From the NCBI GenBank assembly GCA_046565985.1, contig JBKHXN010000112.1:1-33245 (forward strand): a DNA stretch of 33,245 nucleotides, in the 5' to 3' direction. Made by a program: the position numbers and the translations under genes. Source of the DNA: Polycyclovorans sp046565985. Lineage in GTDB: Bacteria; Pseudomonadota; Gammaproteobacteria; Nevskiales; Nevskiaceae. Below, in pieces: positions 25,752 to 33,245 of the stretch (positions within the stretch are counted from its first letter, which is position 1; each line of letters opens with the position of its first letter). The notes below the pieces were generated by a model. It worked only from the letters and a program-made list of their open reading frames with translations. It had not been told where the DNA came from and searched no databases.

Positions 25752-25779
25752 AAGGCCGGGCTCAGTCCCGGCCTTTTTT
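25752..25779 (+). terminator. Rho-independent terminator of fadBA
   Basis: AAGGCCGGG (25752-25760) and CCCGGCCTT (25767-25775) pair perfectly around a 6-base loop and are followed by further T residues. It ends eight bases before the stop of the convergent TetR gene, whose transcripts it may also stop. Confidence 0.9.
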
Positions 25780-25786
25780 GTGGCTG

Positions 25787-26455
25787 CTAGCGCGCCGAGC
25801 CGCGGTGGGTGATCGGCCCGCGCCGGATCAGGCGGGCCTGGTCGGCAGGGGCCTGCAGCCCGTTGAGGAACACGCGGGTGGCGAAAACGGCGGCTTCCTC
25901 GGGCGACTTGTCCGGACGTACGGTGAGCATGCGCGCAATCTCATAACCGGCGCCGAAGGTCATGGCGCTGAGATAGTCCACGTCCATCTCCGGCAGCAGG
26001 CCGCGGCCGATGGCGTCGGCCAGATCGTCCTTGAGCGCGCGCATGGCCAGGCCCATCACCGAGTCGTTGAAGTAGCTGCGCACGATGGCCTCGTTGCGGA
26101 ACATCATCGCGTAGAACTCGGGGTTGGCGGCGATCTCCTCGAAGGTGGTGCGGTAGGCCCCGTGCAGGAAGTGCTCGATGCTGTCGGCGCTGCGGCGTAC
26201 CGCCACCAGCCGTGCGGTGAGGGCGCCGATGCGCTCCTCCACCAGGCTGCGGAACAGCGCTTCCTTGTCCGGAAAATAGTTGTAGAACGTGCCGGCCGCC
26301 AGCCCGGCCTGACGGATCACGTCGCGTACGGTGATCGCGTCATACCCCTGCTCGTGAAAGCAGTGCCGCGCGGCGTCGAGGATCGCCGCACGGTTGGCCT
26401 GCTTGTTCTGTTCGCGCTTGCCGGCGCGCGCCGCTGCGGGGGTACGCGGGCTCAA
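25787..26455 (-). CDS. TetR/AcrR-family transcriptional regulator
   Basis: A 222-residue regulator with an N-terminal helix-turn-helix (ILDAARHCFHEQGYDAITV, then VIRQAGLAAGTFYNYFPDKEALF, about residues 22-65) and a divergent C-terminal ligand domain. The likely start is TTG 26455, overlapping the monooxygenase stop (TTGA) and preceded by GGAAAG; there is no nearby ATG or GTG in frame. It is thus translationally coupled to the flavin monooxygenase. The perfect palindrome in that gene's promoter is the natural operator candidate, making this an autoregulated pair. A hydrophobic or ketone-type inducer would fit but is a guess. Confidence 0.9.
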   Translation of the reverse strand: MSPRTPAAARAGKREQNKQANRAAILDAARHCFHEQGYDAITVRDVIRQAGLAAGTFYNYFPDKEALFRSLVEERIGALTARLVAVRRSADSIEHFLHGAYRTTFEEIAANPEFYAMMFRNEAIVRSYFNDSVMGLAMRALKDDLADAIGRGLLPEMDVDYLSAMTFGAGYEIARMLTVRPDKSPEEAAVFATRVFLNGLQAPADQARLIRRGPITHRGSAR

Positions 26456-27813
26456 GCCGCTTTCCGGTGTGCGTGGGTGGCGTTGATGGAGGCGTTGGCC
26501 GGGCGCTGGTGCGGCTTGCCGCCGGCCTTGCGGATCTCGGCGAACAGCTCGTTGCGGAACATCGCGTAGTCCACCTGGGTGGAATGGCGGGGGCTTTCCA
26601 CAAAGTTGAAGTGCGGGTGCGCCAATTCCTCGCGGATCGCCGCGTGCAGGTCTGCCGGGCGCCGGTAGCGGCCCTGGATCTCCAGGCAGGCGAGCATGGC
26701 CTGGTAGTCGGCCATGGGCCAGATGCAGCCCAGCGGCTGGAACAGGCCGATGAAGTACAGGCTGCGGTAGTCCGGGTGAAACATGCGCCGCCACAGCGGC
26801 ACCTTCACCGCGTCCTCCCAATTGATGAAGGACTTGTCGAAGAACGGGAAGCTGATCTTGTAGCCGGTGGCGCAGATGATGACGTCGAACTCGTCCTGGC
26901 TGCCGTCGCTGAAGTGCACGGTCTTGCCGTCCAGCCGGGCAATGCCGACGCGCGGCTGGATCTCGCCGTGGCCGAGGAAGTAGGTCAGCTCCGAGTTGAG
27001 CGTGGGGTGGCCTTCCAGGATGTCGTAGCTGGGCGGCTGCAGGCCAAAGCGCTCGTGCCGGCCGGCGACGATCTGCACCGACCAGCGCAGCAGCTTCTGG
27101 CGCAGCCAGGCCGGAACCCACTGGCTTTTTTCATAGATCACGTCGCCCGGCCAGCCGAACATGAACTTGGGCATGAACCAGTGGCCGCGACGCATGGAGA
27201 TGGCGGTCTTGGCCGCCACCCGGCAGCATTCCACCGCCACGTCGGCCGCGGAGTTGCCGCCGCCCACCACCAGCACGCGCTTGCCGGTGAACGGACGGTT
27301 GTGCTTGAAGCTGTGCGAGTGAATGATCTCGCCGTCGAAATGGCCGGGATACTCCGGCATCCGCGGATTCCAGTGATGGCCGTTGGCGACCATCAGGTAG
27401 TCATAGGTCTCCGTCACCTCGCCGGCGGGCCCGCGCGAGGTCAGCACCCAGCTGTGGCCGTCTTCGGCCAGCCGGGCGCTCAGCACCTGGGTATTGAAGC
27501 GGATCTTGGGCTGCACGCCGAAGTGGCGTGCGTAATCCTGGAAGTACTGGCGCAGGTGCGAGTGGTGGGGAAAATCCGGCGTGCCCTCGGGGAAGGCAAA
27601 GTCCTCGTACTCCGAGTAGTACTTGGAACTGATGATGTGGGTGGTCTCATAGACGCTGGAGTGAGTGTTGTCCTCGCGGAACACCCAGTTGCCGCCCACC
27701 TGGTCGGATTTCTCGAAGACCACCAGGCCATCGCCCAGGCCGTGCTGCAGGCATTCCTTGGCTGCCGCTATGCCGGACGGGCCGGCGCCGATGACCGCTG
27801 TACGCTTGTGCAT
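26452..27813 (-). CDS. Flavin-containing monooxygenase
   Basis: FAD- and NADPH-dependent monooxygenase of the FMO/Baeyer-Villiger superfamily. The 453 residues include the FAD site VIGAGPSGIAAAKE (about 7-20), the family fingerprint HFDGEIIHSHSFK (FxGxxxHxxxF), the NADP site VLVVGGGNSAADVAVE and CATGYKISFPFF near the end of the second FAD region. The fingerprint has F-K rather than W-P, closer to classic FMO than to type I Baeyer-Villiger enzymes. ATG 27813 has AGGAGG seven bases upstream, the strongest ribosome site in the window. The operon continues into tetR. Substrate unknown. Confidence 0.9.
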   Translation of the reverse strand: MHKRTAVIGAGPSGIAAAKECLQHGLGDGLVVFEKSDQVGGNWVFREDNTHSSVYETTHIISSKYYSEYEDFAFPEGTPDFPHHSHLRQYFQDYARHFGVQPKIRFNTQVLSARLAEDGHSWVLTSRGPAGEVTETYDYLMVANGHHWNPRMPEYPGHFDGEIIHSHSFKHNRPFTGKRVLVVGGGNSAADVAVECCRVAAKTAISMRRGHWFMPKFMFGWPGDVIYEKSQWVPAWLRQKLLRWSVQIVAGRHERFGLQPPSYDILEGHPTLNSELTYFLGHGEIQPRVGIARLDGKTVHFSDGSQDEFDVIICATGYKISFPFFDKSFINWEDAVKVPLWRRMFHPDYRSLYFIGLFQPLGCIWPMADYQAMLACLEIQGRYRRPADLHAAIREELAHPHFNFVESPRHSTQVDYAMFRNELFAEIRKAGGKPHQRPANASINATHAHRKAA

Positions 27814-27841
27814 GGGATCTCCTCCTGGGGGACGCGGACCG

Positions 27842-27870
27842 ATCATGGATAAAAATGACGCATGCGTCAA
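27842..27870 (-). promoter_or_regulatory. Promoter and candidate TetR operator of the monooxygenase operon
   Basis: On the minus strand TTGACG (27865-27870) and CATGAT (27842-27847) have the ideal 17-bp spacing. The perfect 14-bp palindrome TGACGCATGCGTCA (27856-27869) covers the -35 and part of the spacer, the expected place for a repressor. Binding by the TetR protein of the same operon is inferred. Confidence 0.65.
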
Positions 27871-27919
27871 CTTTTTATGCCGCAGCCGGCGCCGGCCAGG
27901 CCCGCGCCCGCTTGCGGGC

Positions 27920-28687
27920 TCAGGCGAAGCGTGAGAAGTCGGGCTTGCGCTTCTGCAGGAAGGCGCCGATGGCCTCGCGCGCTTCCTCGCCCTTGAGCAT
28001 GGGCATGAAGTGGCTGCCTTCGGTGCCGATCGCCTCCAGCACCTGCCGGGACGACCACTTCTTCAGCAGCATCTTGGTGGTGCGCACCGCCCCTGGGGCC
28101 AGGGCGGCGATCTGCAGGGCCTTGGCGCGCGCATGGGCCTCGACCTGCTCGTTGGGCAGCAGCGCATTGACGATGCCGTATTCCAGGGCGGTCTGGGCGC
28201 TGAAGGGCTCGCCCAGCAGCAGCAGCTCGCAGGCGCGGGCATGGCCCATCAAGCGCGGCAGCACGTAGCTGCTGGCAAACTCGGGGCAGATGCCGAGGCT
28301 GACAAAGGGCATGTTCATCCGCGTCTGCTCGCCGCAATAGACCAGGTCACAGTGCAGCAGCAGGGTCACGCCGATCCCCACGGCAATGCCGGCCGGCGCC
28401 GCCACGACGGGTTTTTCCAGCTCCGCCAGCGCGCGCATGTACTGGGAGACGGGGCTGTTGGCGTCGCCCGGCGGGCTGTTCATGAAGTCCATCAGGTCAT
28501 TGCCGGCGGTGAAGCAGTCCGGCTGGCCGGCCAGCAGCACCACGCGCACCTGCGGATCGCGCTGGGCGTCGCGCAGCACCTCGGCCATGGCGGTGTACAT
28601 GGCCTGGGTCAGGGCGTTTTTCTTGTCGGGGCGATTGAAGCGCAGGGTGAGGACGCGATCCTCGATCTGATGCTGGATGTGCGACAT
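27920..28687 (-). CDS. Enoyl-CoA hydratase/isomerase family protein
   Basis: A 255-residue crotonase-fold protein acting on acyl-CoA thioesters. Oxyanion-hole stretches are CFTAGNDLMDF (about 58-68) and PAGIAVGIGVTLLLHCDLVY (about 98-117), followed by LGICPEFASSYVLPRLMG. The first catalytic Glu of true hydratases (after the GGG motif) is replaced here by hydrophobic residues, while the second region keeps PEF. That pattern fits an isomerase or another crotonase activity better than a classical hydratase. It begins 56 bp after the hotdog gene and likely belongs to the same operon. Confidence 0.88.
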   Translation of the reverse strand: MSHIQHQIEDRVLTLRFNRPDKKNALTQAMYTAMAEVLRDAQRDPQVRVVLLAGQPDCFTAGNDLMDFMNSPPGDANSPVSQYMRALAELEKPVVAAPAGIAVGIGVTLLLHCDLVYCGEQTRMNMPFVSLGICPEFASSYVLPRLMGHARACELLLLGEPFSAQTALEYGIVNALLPNEQVEAHARAKALQIAALAPGAVRTTKMLLKKWSSRQVLEAIGTEGSHFMPMLKGEEAREAIGAFLQKRKPDFSRFA

Positions 28688-28743
28688 GTCAGGGTCCGGA
28701 AAATGAAGGGGGCCGTCGGGCGGGCCTTATCCTGCCACAGCGC

Positions 28744-29208
28744 TCAGGCGCGCGCGGGGCGCGCCGAGACGTACATGCTGATATCGGCCTCCACCACGAC
28801 CTGGCCCTTGCGGTCGTACACCTTGACCGGCATGAGCACGTCGCCCGGCGTGGCCAGCACCGCAGGCGGCACTTCGACGATGGCGTGCAGATCGGTCTCG
28901 GCCTTCTTGAGATAACGCACCGTCATGCCTTTGGGGATCCAGCGCAGCTGCCGCGGCAGCGAGGCTTCGATCATCGTCCCGGCGGCGATCTCGCAGAGAT
29001 TGCAGCAGGCGATCGCGTGCACCGTGCCGATATGGTTGTGTACCGCGCGGCGCTTGCGCATGGAGACGCGGCAATACCCCTCGCGCAGCTCCTCGATCAG
29101 CGGACGGATGGTGGCAAAGTACGGCGCCTTGCGGCTGACGAGGAGGGAGAACAGCCGCCGTCCGCCCGGATAGGCGGCGAAGCGGGCATAGAGCGCGAGC
29201 AGGTTCAT
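28744..29208 (-). CDS. Hotdog-fold DUF4442/PaaI-like thioesterase
   Basis: A 154-residue protein of the hotdog superfamily, whose members often hydrolyse acyl-CoA. Characteristic are SMRKRRAVHNHIGTVHA (about 63-79), then an Ala/Cys-rich central helix AIACCNLCEIAAGTMIEASLP, and strands GMTVRYLKKAETDLHAIVEV and KVYDRKGQVVVEADISMYVS. This is the DUF4442 pattern. ATG 29208 overlaps the upstream hydrolase stop by four bases (ATGA), so translation is coupled. A thioesterase role is inferred from fold and from the crotonase neighbour. Confidence 0.82.
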   Translation of the reverse strand: MNLLALYARFAAYPGGRRLFSLLVSRKAPYFATIRPLIEELREGYCRVSMRKRRAVHNHIGTVHAIACCNLCEIAAGTMIEASLPRQLRWIPKGMTVRYLKKAETDLHAIVEVPPAVLATPGDVLMPVKVYDRKGQVVVEADISMYVSARPARA

Positions 29209-30164
29209 GGGGTGGCAGGATTCTCGGGGTTGGGAGACAGCAGCCAGTCTAGCGGCAACCGCCACAGCGCCTCCGGCATGCGGGCGGAAAAGAAATGCAG
29301 ATGGCCGATACGCGCCAGTCCATACGTCCGGGGCTGTACGGTGAGACGGCTCAGCTGCGCGCGCGGATAGCAGGCGAGCTGCGCCGAGACGTTGGCGGAC
29401 GTTGCGATCGGATCGTCGCTGAACGACAGGGACAGTACCGGCTGGGTGACGCCGCCGAACCGTTGGCCGGGCAGGTCTGCCAGCAGCTCGGCGTAGTAAT
29501 CCGGACGCTGGCACCAGCCAAACCAGTCCTCGGCCACGCCGCGCGGCAGGTCCTCCCCCCAGCCCATGCGGGAATTGGGGGCATAGCCCAGCAGCCGGTA
29601 GAGTGCCGGTCCCAGGGCGCTGACCAGTATCCGCACCAGACGGCCGTAGAGCGGAGACATGTGGCCCCAGTAACCGAAGCCCGAGGCCAGCATCACCACC
29701 CGGCTCAGGCGGGCATGGTTGGGCATGAGTCCGAGCATCTGGCCGCCCACGCTGTGACCGATCAGGTAGAGCGGCAGCCCGGGAGCGGCGGCGGCGAGCC
29801 AGTCCAGCGCCGCCGGCAGATCGAGACGGCCCCAGTCGCGCATGCGTGCCGGGTCACGTGCCAGTGGCAGGCTGCGCGAACGGCCGATGCCGCGGTAATC
29901 GAAGCTCAGCACCCACAGGCCGTGCCGGGCCAGCCAGCGCGCGTAGGCTGCATAGAATCTCTGTGGGACGCCGGTGGCACCCCCGATCAGCAGCGCGCCG
30001 CGCGCGGCACCGGTGGGCTGGAACAACTGGCCCTGCAGCAAGCGGCCATCGGCGGCGGGGAAGCTCACCGCCCGCTCGCGTACCTCAGTCTGCGGGCGCG
30101 GCTCCAGCGCGGCGAGCAGCAGGGGCAGATTGGGGGAGTCGTTGAGGCCCAGGACGTTGTGCAT
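29205..30164 (-). CDS. Alpha/beta hydrolase
   Basis: A 319-residue serine hydrolase. The nucleophile elbow is IGHSVGG (Ser about 143), preceded by VLSFDYRGIGRSR and an oxyanion region LIGGATGVPQRFY. Downstream are an acid candidate in SFSDDPIAT and the His in IGHLHFF, so the triad appears complete. It resembles COG4757-type predicted hydrolases. There is no signal peptide, so it is probably cytosolic. It is the first gene of the minus-strand run with the hotdog and crotonase genes, suggesting ester or acyl-CoA breakdown. Exact substrate unknown. Confidence 0.85.
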   Translation of the reverse strand: MHNVLGLNDSPNLPLLLAALEPRPQTEVRERAVSFPAADGRLLQGQLFQPTGAARGALLIGGATGVPQRFYAAYARWLARHGLWVLSFDYRGIGRSRSLPLARDPARMRDWGRLDLPAALDWLAAAAPGLPLYLIGHSVGGQMLGLMPNHARLSRVVMLASGFGYWGHMSPLYGRLVRILVSALGPALYRLLGYAPNSRMGWGEDLPRGVAEDWFGWCQRPDYYAELLADLPGQRFGGVTQPVLSLSFSDDPIATSANVSAQLACYPRAQLSRLTVQPRTYGLARIGHLHFFSARMPEALWRLPLDWLLSPNPENPATP

Positions 30165-30193
30165 GACGGACGCTCCGGTAAGGATCTGCGGCC

Positions 30194-30223
30194 ATGCTAG
30201 GCAGGCGCCGCCAGCGCCGACAA
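30194..30223 (-). promoter_or_regulatory. Candidate promoter of the hydrolase operon
   Basis: On the minus strand TTGTCG (30218-30223) is followed after 18 bp by TAGCAT (30194-30199), about 30 bases before the hydrolase ATG. This would separate the operon from the upstream LysR gene. The match is moderate. Confidence 0.4.
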
Positions 30224-30256
30224 ACGATGATTGCGACCGCTACAGGCGAAAGATTT

Positions 30257-31144
30257 TCATGTATCGGCAGGCAGGATCGTGCGCAGCCAGTCGCGCAGGG
30301 CGGCGATCTCGGCGCGCTCGGCCTCGCCCGGGCGGTGGACGAAAAAATAACCGGCCGCCGGCTGGGGCGTGCCGGGCCAGGGCGTGACCAGCCGCCCGGC
30401 GCGGATCCAGCCGTCGATCAGTGGCCGCAGGCCCAGGGCCACGCCCAGGCCCTGGCTCGCGGCCTGCAGCAGGGCCAGGTAGCTGTCCACCCACAGCACG
30501 GAGGCGGGTGGGCCCAGGGTGATGCCCATGGTCTGCGCCCACTGTTCCCAGGCCTGCGGTACCGCGGTGGATTGCAGGCGCGGCAGGCGCGCCAGGGCAT
30601 CCAGGTCGGCCGGGCCGCTGTAGAGCCGGGGGCTGACCACGGGCAGGGCGTAGACGTCGAGCAGGTGTACGGCCACCAGCCCCGGCCAGCGGCCGCGGCC
30701 GAAGCGCAGGGCCACGTCGAGATCTTCACGCAGCAGGTCGTGCGAGCGCTGCGAGGTATCCAGGCGCAGGTCGACCTGCGGATGCGCGTGGGTGAATTCG
30801 GCCAGCCGCGGCAGCACCCATTCGTCGGCCACGAAGCTGCCCAGCGTCAGCGCCAGCCGGCGCCGTGCATGCGTGGCCTGCAGCGCCTGCGTGCCATCGG
30901 CGAGCAGACCGAAGGCGCGGTCCACCACGCTGGCGTACTCGCGCCCCGCCGGTGTCAGGACCAGCTGGCGGGTGCGCCGCTCGAACAGCCGCGTGCCAAG
31001 GTCGTCCTCCAGCGCCCGGATCTGGTGGCTCACCGCCGAGGGGGTGAGCGAGAGCACGGCGGCGGCGGCCTTGAAGCTCCCTTCCGCTGCGGCCACCCGG
31101 AAGGTGTCGAGGGTGGAGAGCTTGGGCAGCCGCCGCCGCGGCAT
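30257..31144 (-). CDS. LysR-family transcriptional regulator (GcvA-like)
   Basis: A 295-residue LysR regulator. The N-terminal helix-turn-helix (LSTLDTFRVAAAEGSFKAAAAVLSL...SAVSHQIRALEDDLGTRLFER, about 9-57) is of the GcvA/AmpR subgroup. The effector domain follows, with LDVALRFGRGRWPGL and ASQGLGVALGLRPLIDGWI. Its ATG overlaps the stop of the acetolactate synthase-like gene (ATGA), so it is translated from the same message rather than divergently like most LysR genes. It may control that gene or a distant target. Confidence 0.92.
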   Translation of the reverse strand: MPRRRLPKLSTLDTFRVAAAEGSFKAAAAVLSLTPSAVSHQIRALEDDLGTRLFERRTRQLVLTPAGREYASVVDRAFGLLADGTQALQATHARRRLALTLGSFVADEWVLPRLAEFTHAHPQVDLRLDTSQRSHDLLREDLDVALRFGRGRWPGLVAVHLLDVYALPVVSPRLYSGPADLDALARLPRLQSTAVPQAWEQWAQTMGITLGPPASVLWVDSYLALLQAASQGLGVALGLRPLIDGWIRAGRLVTPWPGTPQPAAGYFFVHRPGEAERAEIAALRDWLRTILPADT

Positions 31145-32970
31145 CAGAAGAGATCCGCCTTGTCGGCCTGCGCCGCATCCGGCGCCGCGCGCGAGGGGAT
31201 CCAGTCGCCGGTGATCATCTGCGCGTAGCTCATGCCGGGGCCGACCATGGGGTAGACGCTGGCCATGGGGTCGATCACCACTTCGAGGAAAGCCGGGCCG
31301 TCAAAGGCGATGAAGTCGCGGATCACGCGCTCCAGATCCTCTTTTTTCTGCACGCGCACGGCGAAGCGGTAGCCGTCGGCCTCGGCGGCCTTGATGAAGT
31401 CCTTCTGGTGCAGGGATTTGTCAGAGCCGGCATAGCGCGAATCAAAGAACAGACGCTGCCACTGCTTGACCATGCCGTCGCCGAAGTTGTTGAGCACCAC
31501 GATCTTCACCGGCAGGTTGTAGGTGGTCGCGGTTTCCAGCTCGCCCAGGTTCATGCGGATGCTGGCGTCGCCGTCGATGTCGATGACCGGCCGCCCACGG
31601 GCGGCAAAGGCGGCGCCGATGGCGGCCGGCAGGCCGAAGCCCATGGTGCCCATGGAGCCGGAGGTGAGCCACAGCCGCGGCTGCTTGAAGTCGAAGTACT
31701 GCGCCGCCCACATCTGGTGCTGGCCGACGCCGGTGGCGACGATGGCCTCGCCGCGGGTGACGGCGTTGATCGTCTCGATCACCGCGTGCGGCTGGATGGC
31801 CTCGGAGCTGCGGTCGTAGTTGAGCGCGTAGGTCTTCTTCAGCTCGGCGATATGGTGGTGCCAGGCGCCGTAGTCGGGCTTGAAGCCCTGCGCCTGCAGG
31901 TGCTGGAGCAGGGTCTGCAGCGCGTCGTTGAGCTCGCCCACGTGGTGCCAGTGCACGCGCTTGACCTTGTTGATCTCGGAGGCGTCCACGTCCAGATGGG
32001 CGATGGCGCGGGCCGAGCGCGCGAACTGCGCCGGCACGCCCGCCACGCGGTCGTCGAAGCGTGCGCCGACGGCGATCAGGAAATCGCAGTCGTCGGTGGC
32101 GTAGTTGGCAAAGGCCGTGCCGTGCATGCCGAGCATGTGCAGGGACAGCGGCGCGGTGGTGTCCACGCAGCCGATGCCCATCAGGGTGGTGGTGACCGGA
32201 ATACCAAAGGTATCTGCAAAGGCCCGCAGGCTGGCGCTGGCCTCGCCGTTGATGACGCCGCCGCCGGCGTAGATCAGCGGCCGCCTGGCGGCCTTGAGCA
32301 GGGTCAGGAACTTGTCCGCCGCCGCGGGCGTCACCCGGTTCTCGTACACCTGCTTCAGGCGCGCACGGTAGCCGGGAATGGGCAGCACGCCGCTGCCGGC
32401 AAAGGTCAGGCTGGCGTTCTGCACGTCCTTGGGGATGTCCACCACCACCGGGCCGGGGCGGCCGGTGCGCGCGATCTCGAAGGCGGTGCGCATGGTCGCT
32501 TCAAGCCGCTTGGGGTCGGTGACCAGAAAGACGTGCTTGGCGCAGGCGCCCATGATCGAGCTGATCGGCGCCTCCTGGAAGCCGTCGGAGCCGATGGCGG
32601 CGGTGGGCACCTGGCCGCAGATCACCACGATGGGGATCGAATCCGCCATGCAGTCGCGCACCGGGGTCACGGTGTTGGTGGCGCCCGGGCCGGAGGTCAC
32701 CAGGCACACGCCCACCTTGCCGGAGGCACGGGCGTAGCCGGCGGCCATGAAGCCGGCCGCCTGTTCGTTGGCGGGGACGATCAGCGGCATCTGCTCGCCG
32801 TGCTCGCGGTTGAAGCGGAACATGGCGTCGTAGGTGGGCAGGATGGCGCCACCGGAGTAGCCAAAGACCACGTCCGTGCCCTCGTCGGCCAGGATCTGGA
32901 CGACCAGCTCGGCGCCGCTCAGGGTCTTGCCGGCGAGAGGGTGGGGGCTGGGGGCAGGGGCGCGGGTCAT
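31144..32970 (-). CDS. ilvB: Acetolactate synthase large subunit-like TPP enzyme (stand-alone)
   Basis: Thiamine-pyrophosphate enzyme of 608 residues, closest to the catalytic subunit of acetohydroxyacid synthase, which joins pyruvate with pyruvate or 2-oxobutyrate. The catalytic Glu lies in ANEQAAGFMAAGYARASG; most IlvB proteins have RHEQ there. VTSGPGATN, GQVPTAAIGSDGFQEAP and RPGPVVVDIPKDVQ are conserved. ARFDDRVAG is the FAD-binding motif typical of anabolic synthases. The TPP motif runs from GDASIRMN to NN. No ilvN or ilvC follows; a LysR gene overlaps the stop instead. ATG 32970 is preferred to TTG 32976. It may be biosynthetic, or a variant with another acceptor. Confidence 0.85.
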   Translation of the reverse strand: MTRAPAPSPHPLAGKTLSGAELVVQILADEGTDVVFGYSGGAILPTYDAMFRFNREHGEQMPLIVPANEQAAGFMAAGYARASGKVGVCLVTSGPGATNTVTPVRDCMADSIPIVVICGQVPTAAIGSDGFQEAPISSIMGACAKHVFLVTDPKRLEATMRTAFEIARTGRPGPVVVDIPKDVQNASLTFAGSGVLPIPGYRARLKQVYENRVTPAAADKFLTLLKAARRPLIYAGGGVINGEASASLRAFADTFGIPVTTTLMGIGCVDTTAPLSLHMLGMHGTAFANYATDDCDFLIAVGARFDDRVAGVPAQFARSARAIAHLDVDASEINKVKRVHWHHVGELNDALQTLLQHLQAQGFKPDYGAWHHHIAELKKTYALNYDRSSEAIQPHAVIETINAVTRGEAIVATGVGQHQMWAAQYFDFKQPRLWLTSGSMGTMGFGLPAAIGAAFAARGRPVIDIDGDASIRMNLGELETATTYNLPVKIVVLNNFGDGMVKQWQRLFFDSRYAGSDKSLHQKDFIKAAEADGYRFAVRVQKKEDLERVIRDFIAFDGPAFLEVVIDPMASVYPMVGPGMSYAQMITGDWIPSRAAPDAAQADKADLF

Positions 32971-33005
32971 GGGCAATCCGGATGCTGCAATGCAAAAGAA
33001 GCGGA

Positions 33006-33033
33006 AGTGTAGCGTAGCGGCTCTGCCTTACAA
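33006..33033 (-). promoter_or_regulatory. Candidate promoter of the acetolactate synthase-like gene
   Basis: On the minus strand TTGTAA (33028-33033) and TACACT (33006-33011) are 16 bp apart, giving a leader of about 29 nt. The -10 hexamer and spacing equal those of the panD promoter candidate. Confidence 0.5.
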
Positions 33034-33156
33034 ACCGCCGTCGCCGGGCAAATGTGAACCCGGGCCTGTGTTGTCGGCCGGAATTCTGGAATACTCGCCG
33101 TATCTGGCCGTTACATCCATCAGAGCCGGAATGACGCGATCGGAGGAGCGATGAAC

Positions 33157-33245
33157 ATGAAGAGAGTGAGCTGGCCCGCGGCGGCCCTGATGCTGTGTTG
33201 TGCGCTGGCCGTGCAGGCCAAGGTCTCACCGCAGGAGGCCGAGCG
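33157..33245 (+). CDS. Start of an exported protein, probably DUF1329 family (3' end missing)
   Basis: Only about 29 residues are visible. A signal peptide MKRVSWPAAALMLCCALAVQA is followed by KVSPQEAE. A mature N-terminus of the form A-KVSPEEAA is typical of DUF1329 proteins, outer-membrane-associated proteins often found with RND-type exporters and steroid or hydrocarbon genes in Gammaproteobacteria. GGAGGAG (33142-33148) is eight bases before ATG 33157, which I prefer; ATG 33151 is also in frame but too close to it. The family call rests on very little sequence. Confidence 0.55.
   Translation, partial: MKRVSWPAAALMLCCALAVQAKVSPQEAE

Noticed and set aside
27871..27919. GC-rich hairpins after the crotonase stop as a terminator
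   Set aside because: Stems such as GCCCG/CGGGC are present, but on the minus strand they are followed by A residues, not T, so no intrinsic terminator can be claimed.

Overview
The window is a GC-rich, densely coded chromosomal segment from what is most probably a free-living gammaproteobacterium outside the Enterobacterales. The evidence is conserved housekeeping synteny. The pcnB-folK-(dNK)-panBCD block with a nearby yadGH-type ABC exporter, the gloB-yafS-rnhA-dnaQ block, and the queG/nnr-tsaE-amiB block all match arrangements known from E. coli and Pseudomonas. The PA2778/PA2779 pair, the lipid-degradation genes and the high GC suggest a Chromatiales, Nevskiales or pseudomonad-like lineage, but the exact order cannot be read from sequence alone. 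I see no phage, transposon, integron or CRISPR. No stretch over 300 bases is empty: the longest CDS-free gap (2567-2893) holds a tRNA-Glu gene and its terminator.

Layout. 1-892: 3' part of pyrC, converging with a two-gene ABC exporter (882-2566, minus). 2663-2812: tRNA-Glu(CUC) with terminator and promoter, divergent from pcnB. 2894-7649: plus-strand run pcnB, folK, deoxynucleoside kinase, panB, panC, panD; panD has its own promoter and a structured leader. 7698-11405: putative 2OG-Fe(II) oxygenase, pgi, and a PA2779-like membrane protein with a PA2778-like lipoprotein peptidase. 11419-15714: queG divergent from nnr-tsaE-amiB. 15725-20204: gloB divergent from yafS-rnhA-dnaQ, followed by an alkyl-sulfatase-type lipoprotein. 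20217-22188: two minus-strand genes, an ArsR-methyltransferase fusion and a PhaF-like phasin with a lysine-rich tail. 22388-25731: fadBA. 25787-27813: a flavin monooxygenase with a TetR regulator. 27920-30164: a lipid-type minus operon (alpha/beta hydrolase, hotdog protein, crotonase). 30257-32970: a stand-alone acetolactate synthase-like gene overlapping a LysR regulator. 33157-end: start of an exported, probably DUF1329-type protein.

How the genes fit together. panB, panC and panD supply all pantothenate steps except ketopantoate reduction, feeding coenzyme A synthesis. The right half is rich in acyl-CoA chemistry (fadBA, crotonase, hotdog protein, hydrolase, monooxygenase) with local regulators, which suggests growth on fatty acids or related hydrophobic compounds.

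Most interesting signals: (1) the 127-nt panD leader, with two covarying direct-repeat hairpins whose loops can both pair with the panD ribosome-binding site; (2) a pcnB reading frame whose only well-placed start is ATC after a good Shine-Dalgarno, recalling the AUU start of E. coli pcnB; (3) a perfect 14-bp palindrome on the -35 of the monooxygenase-TetR operon; (4) a PhaF-like phasin/histone-H1-like protein; (5) a divergent acetolactate synthase with no ilvN.
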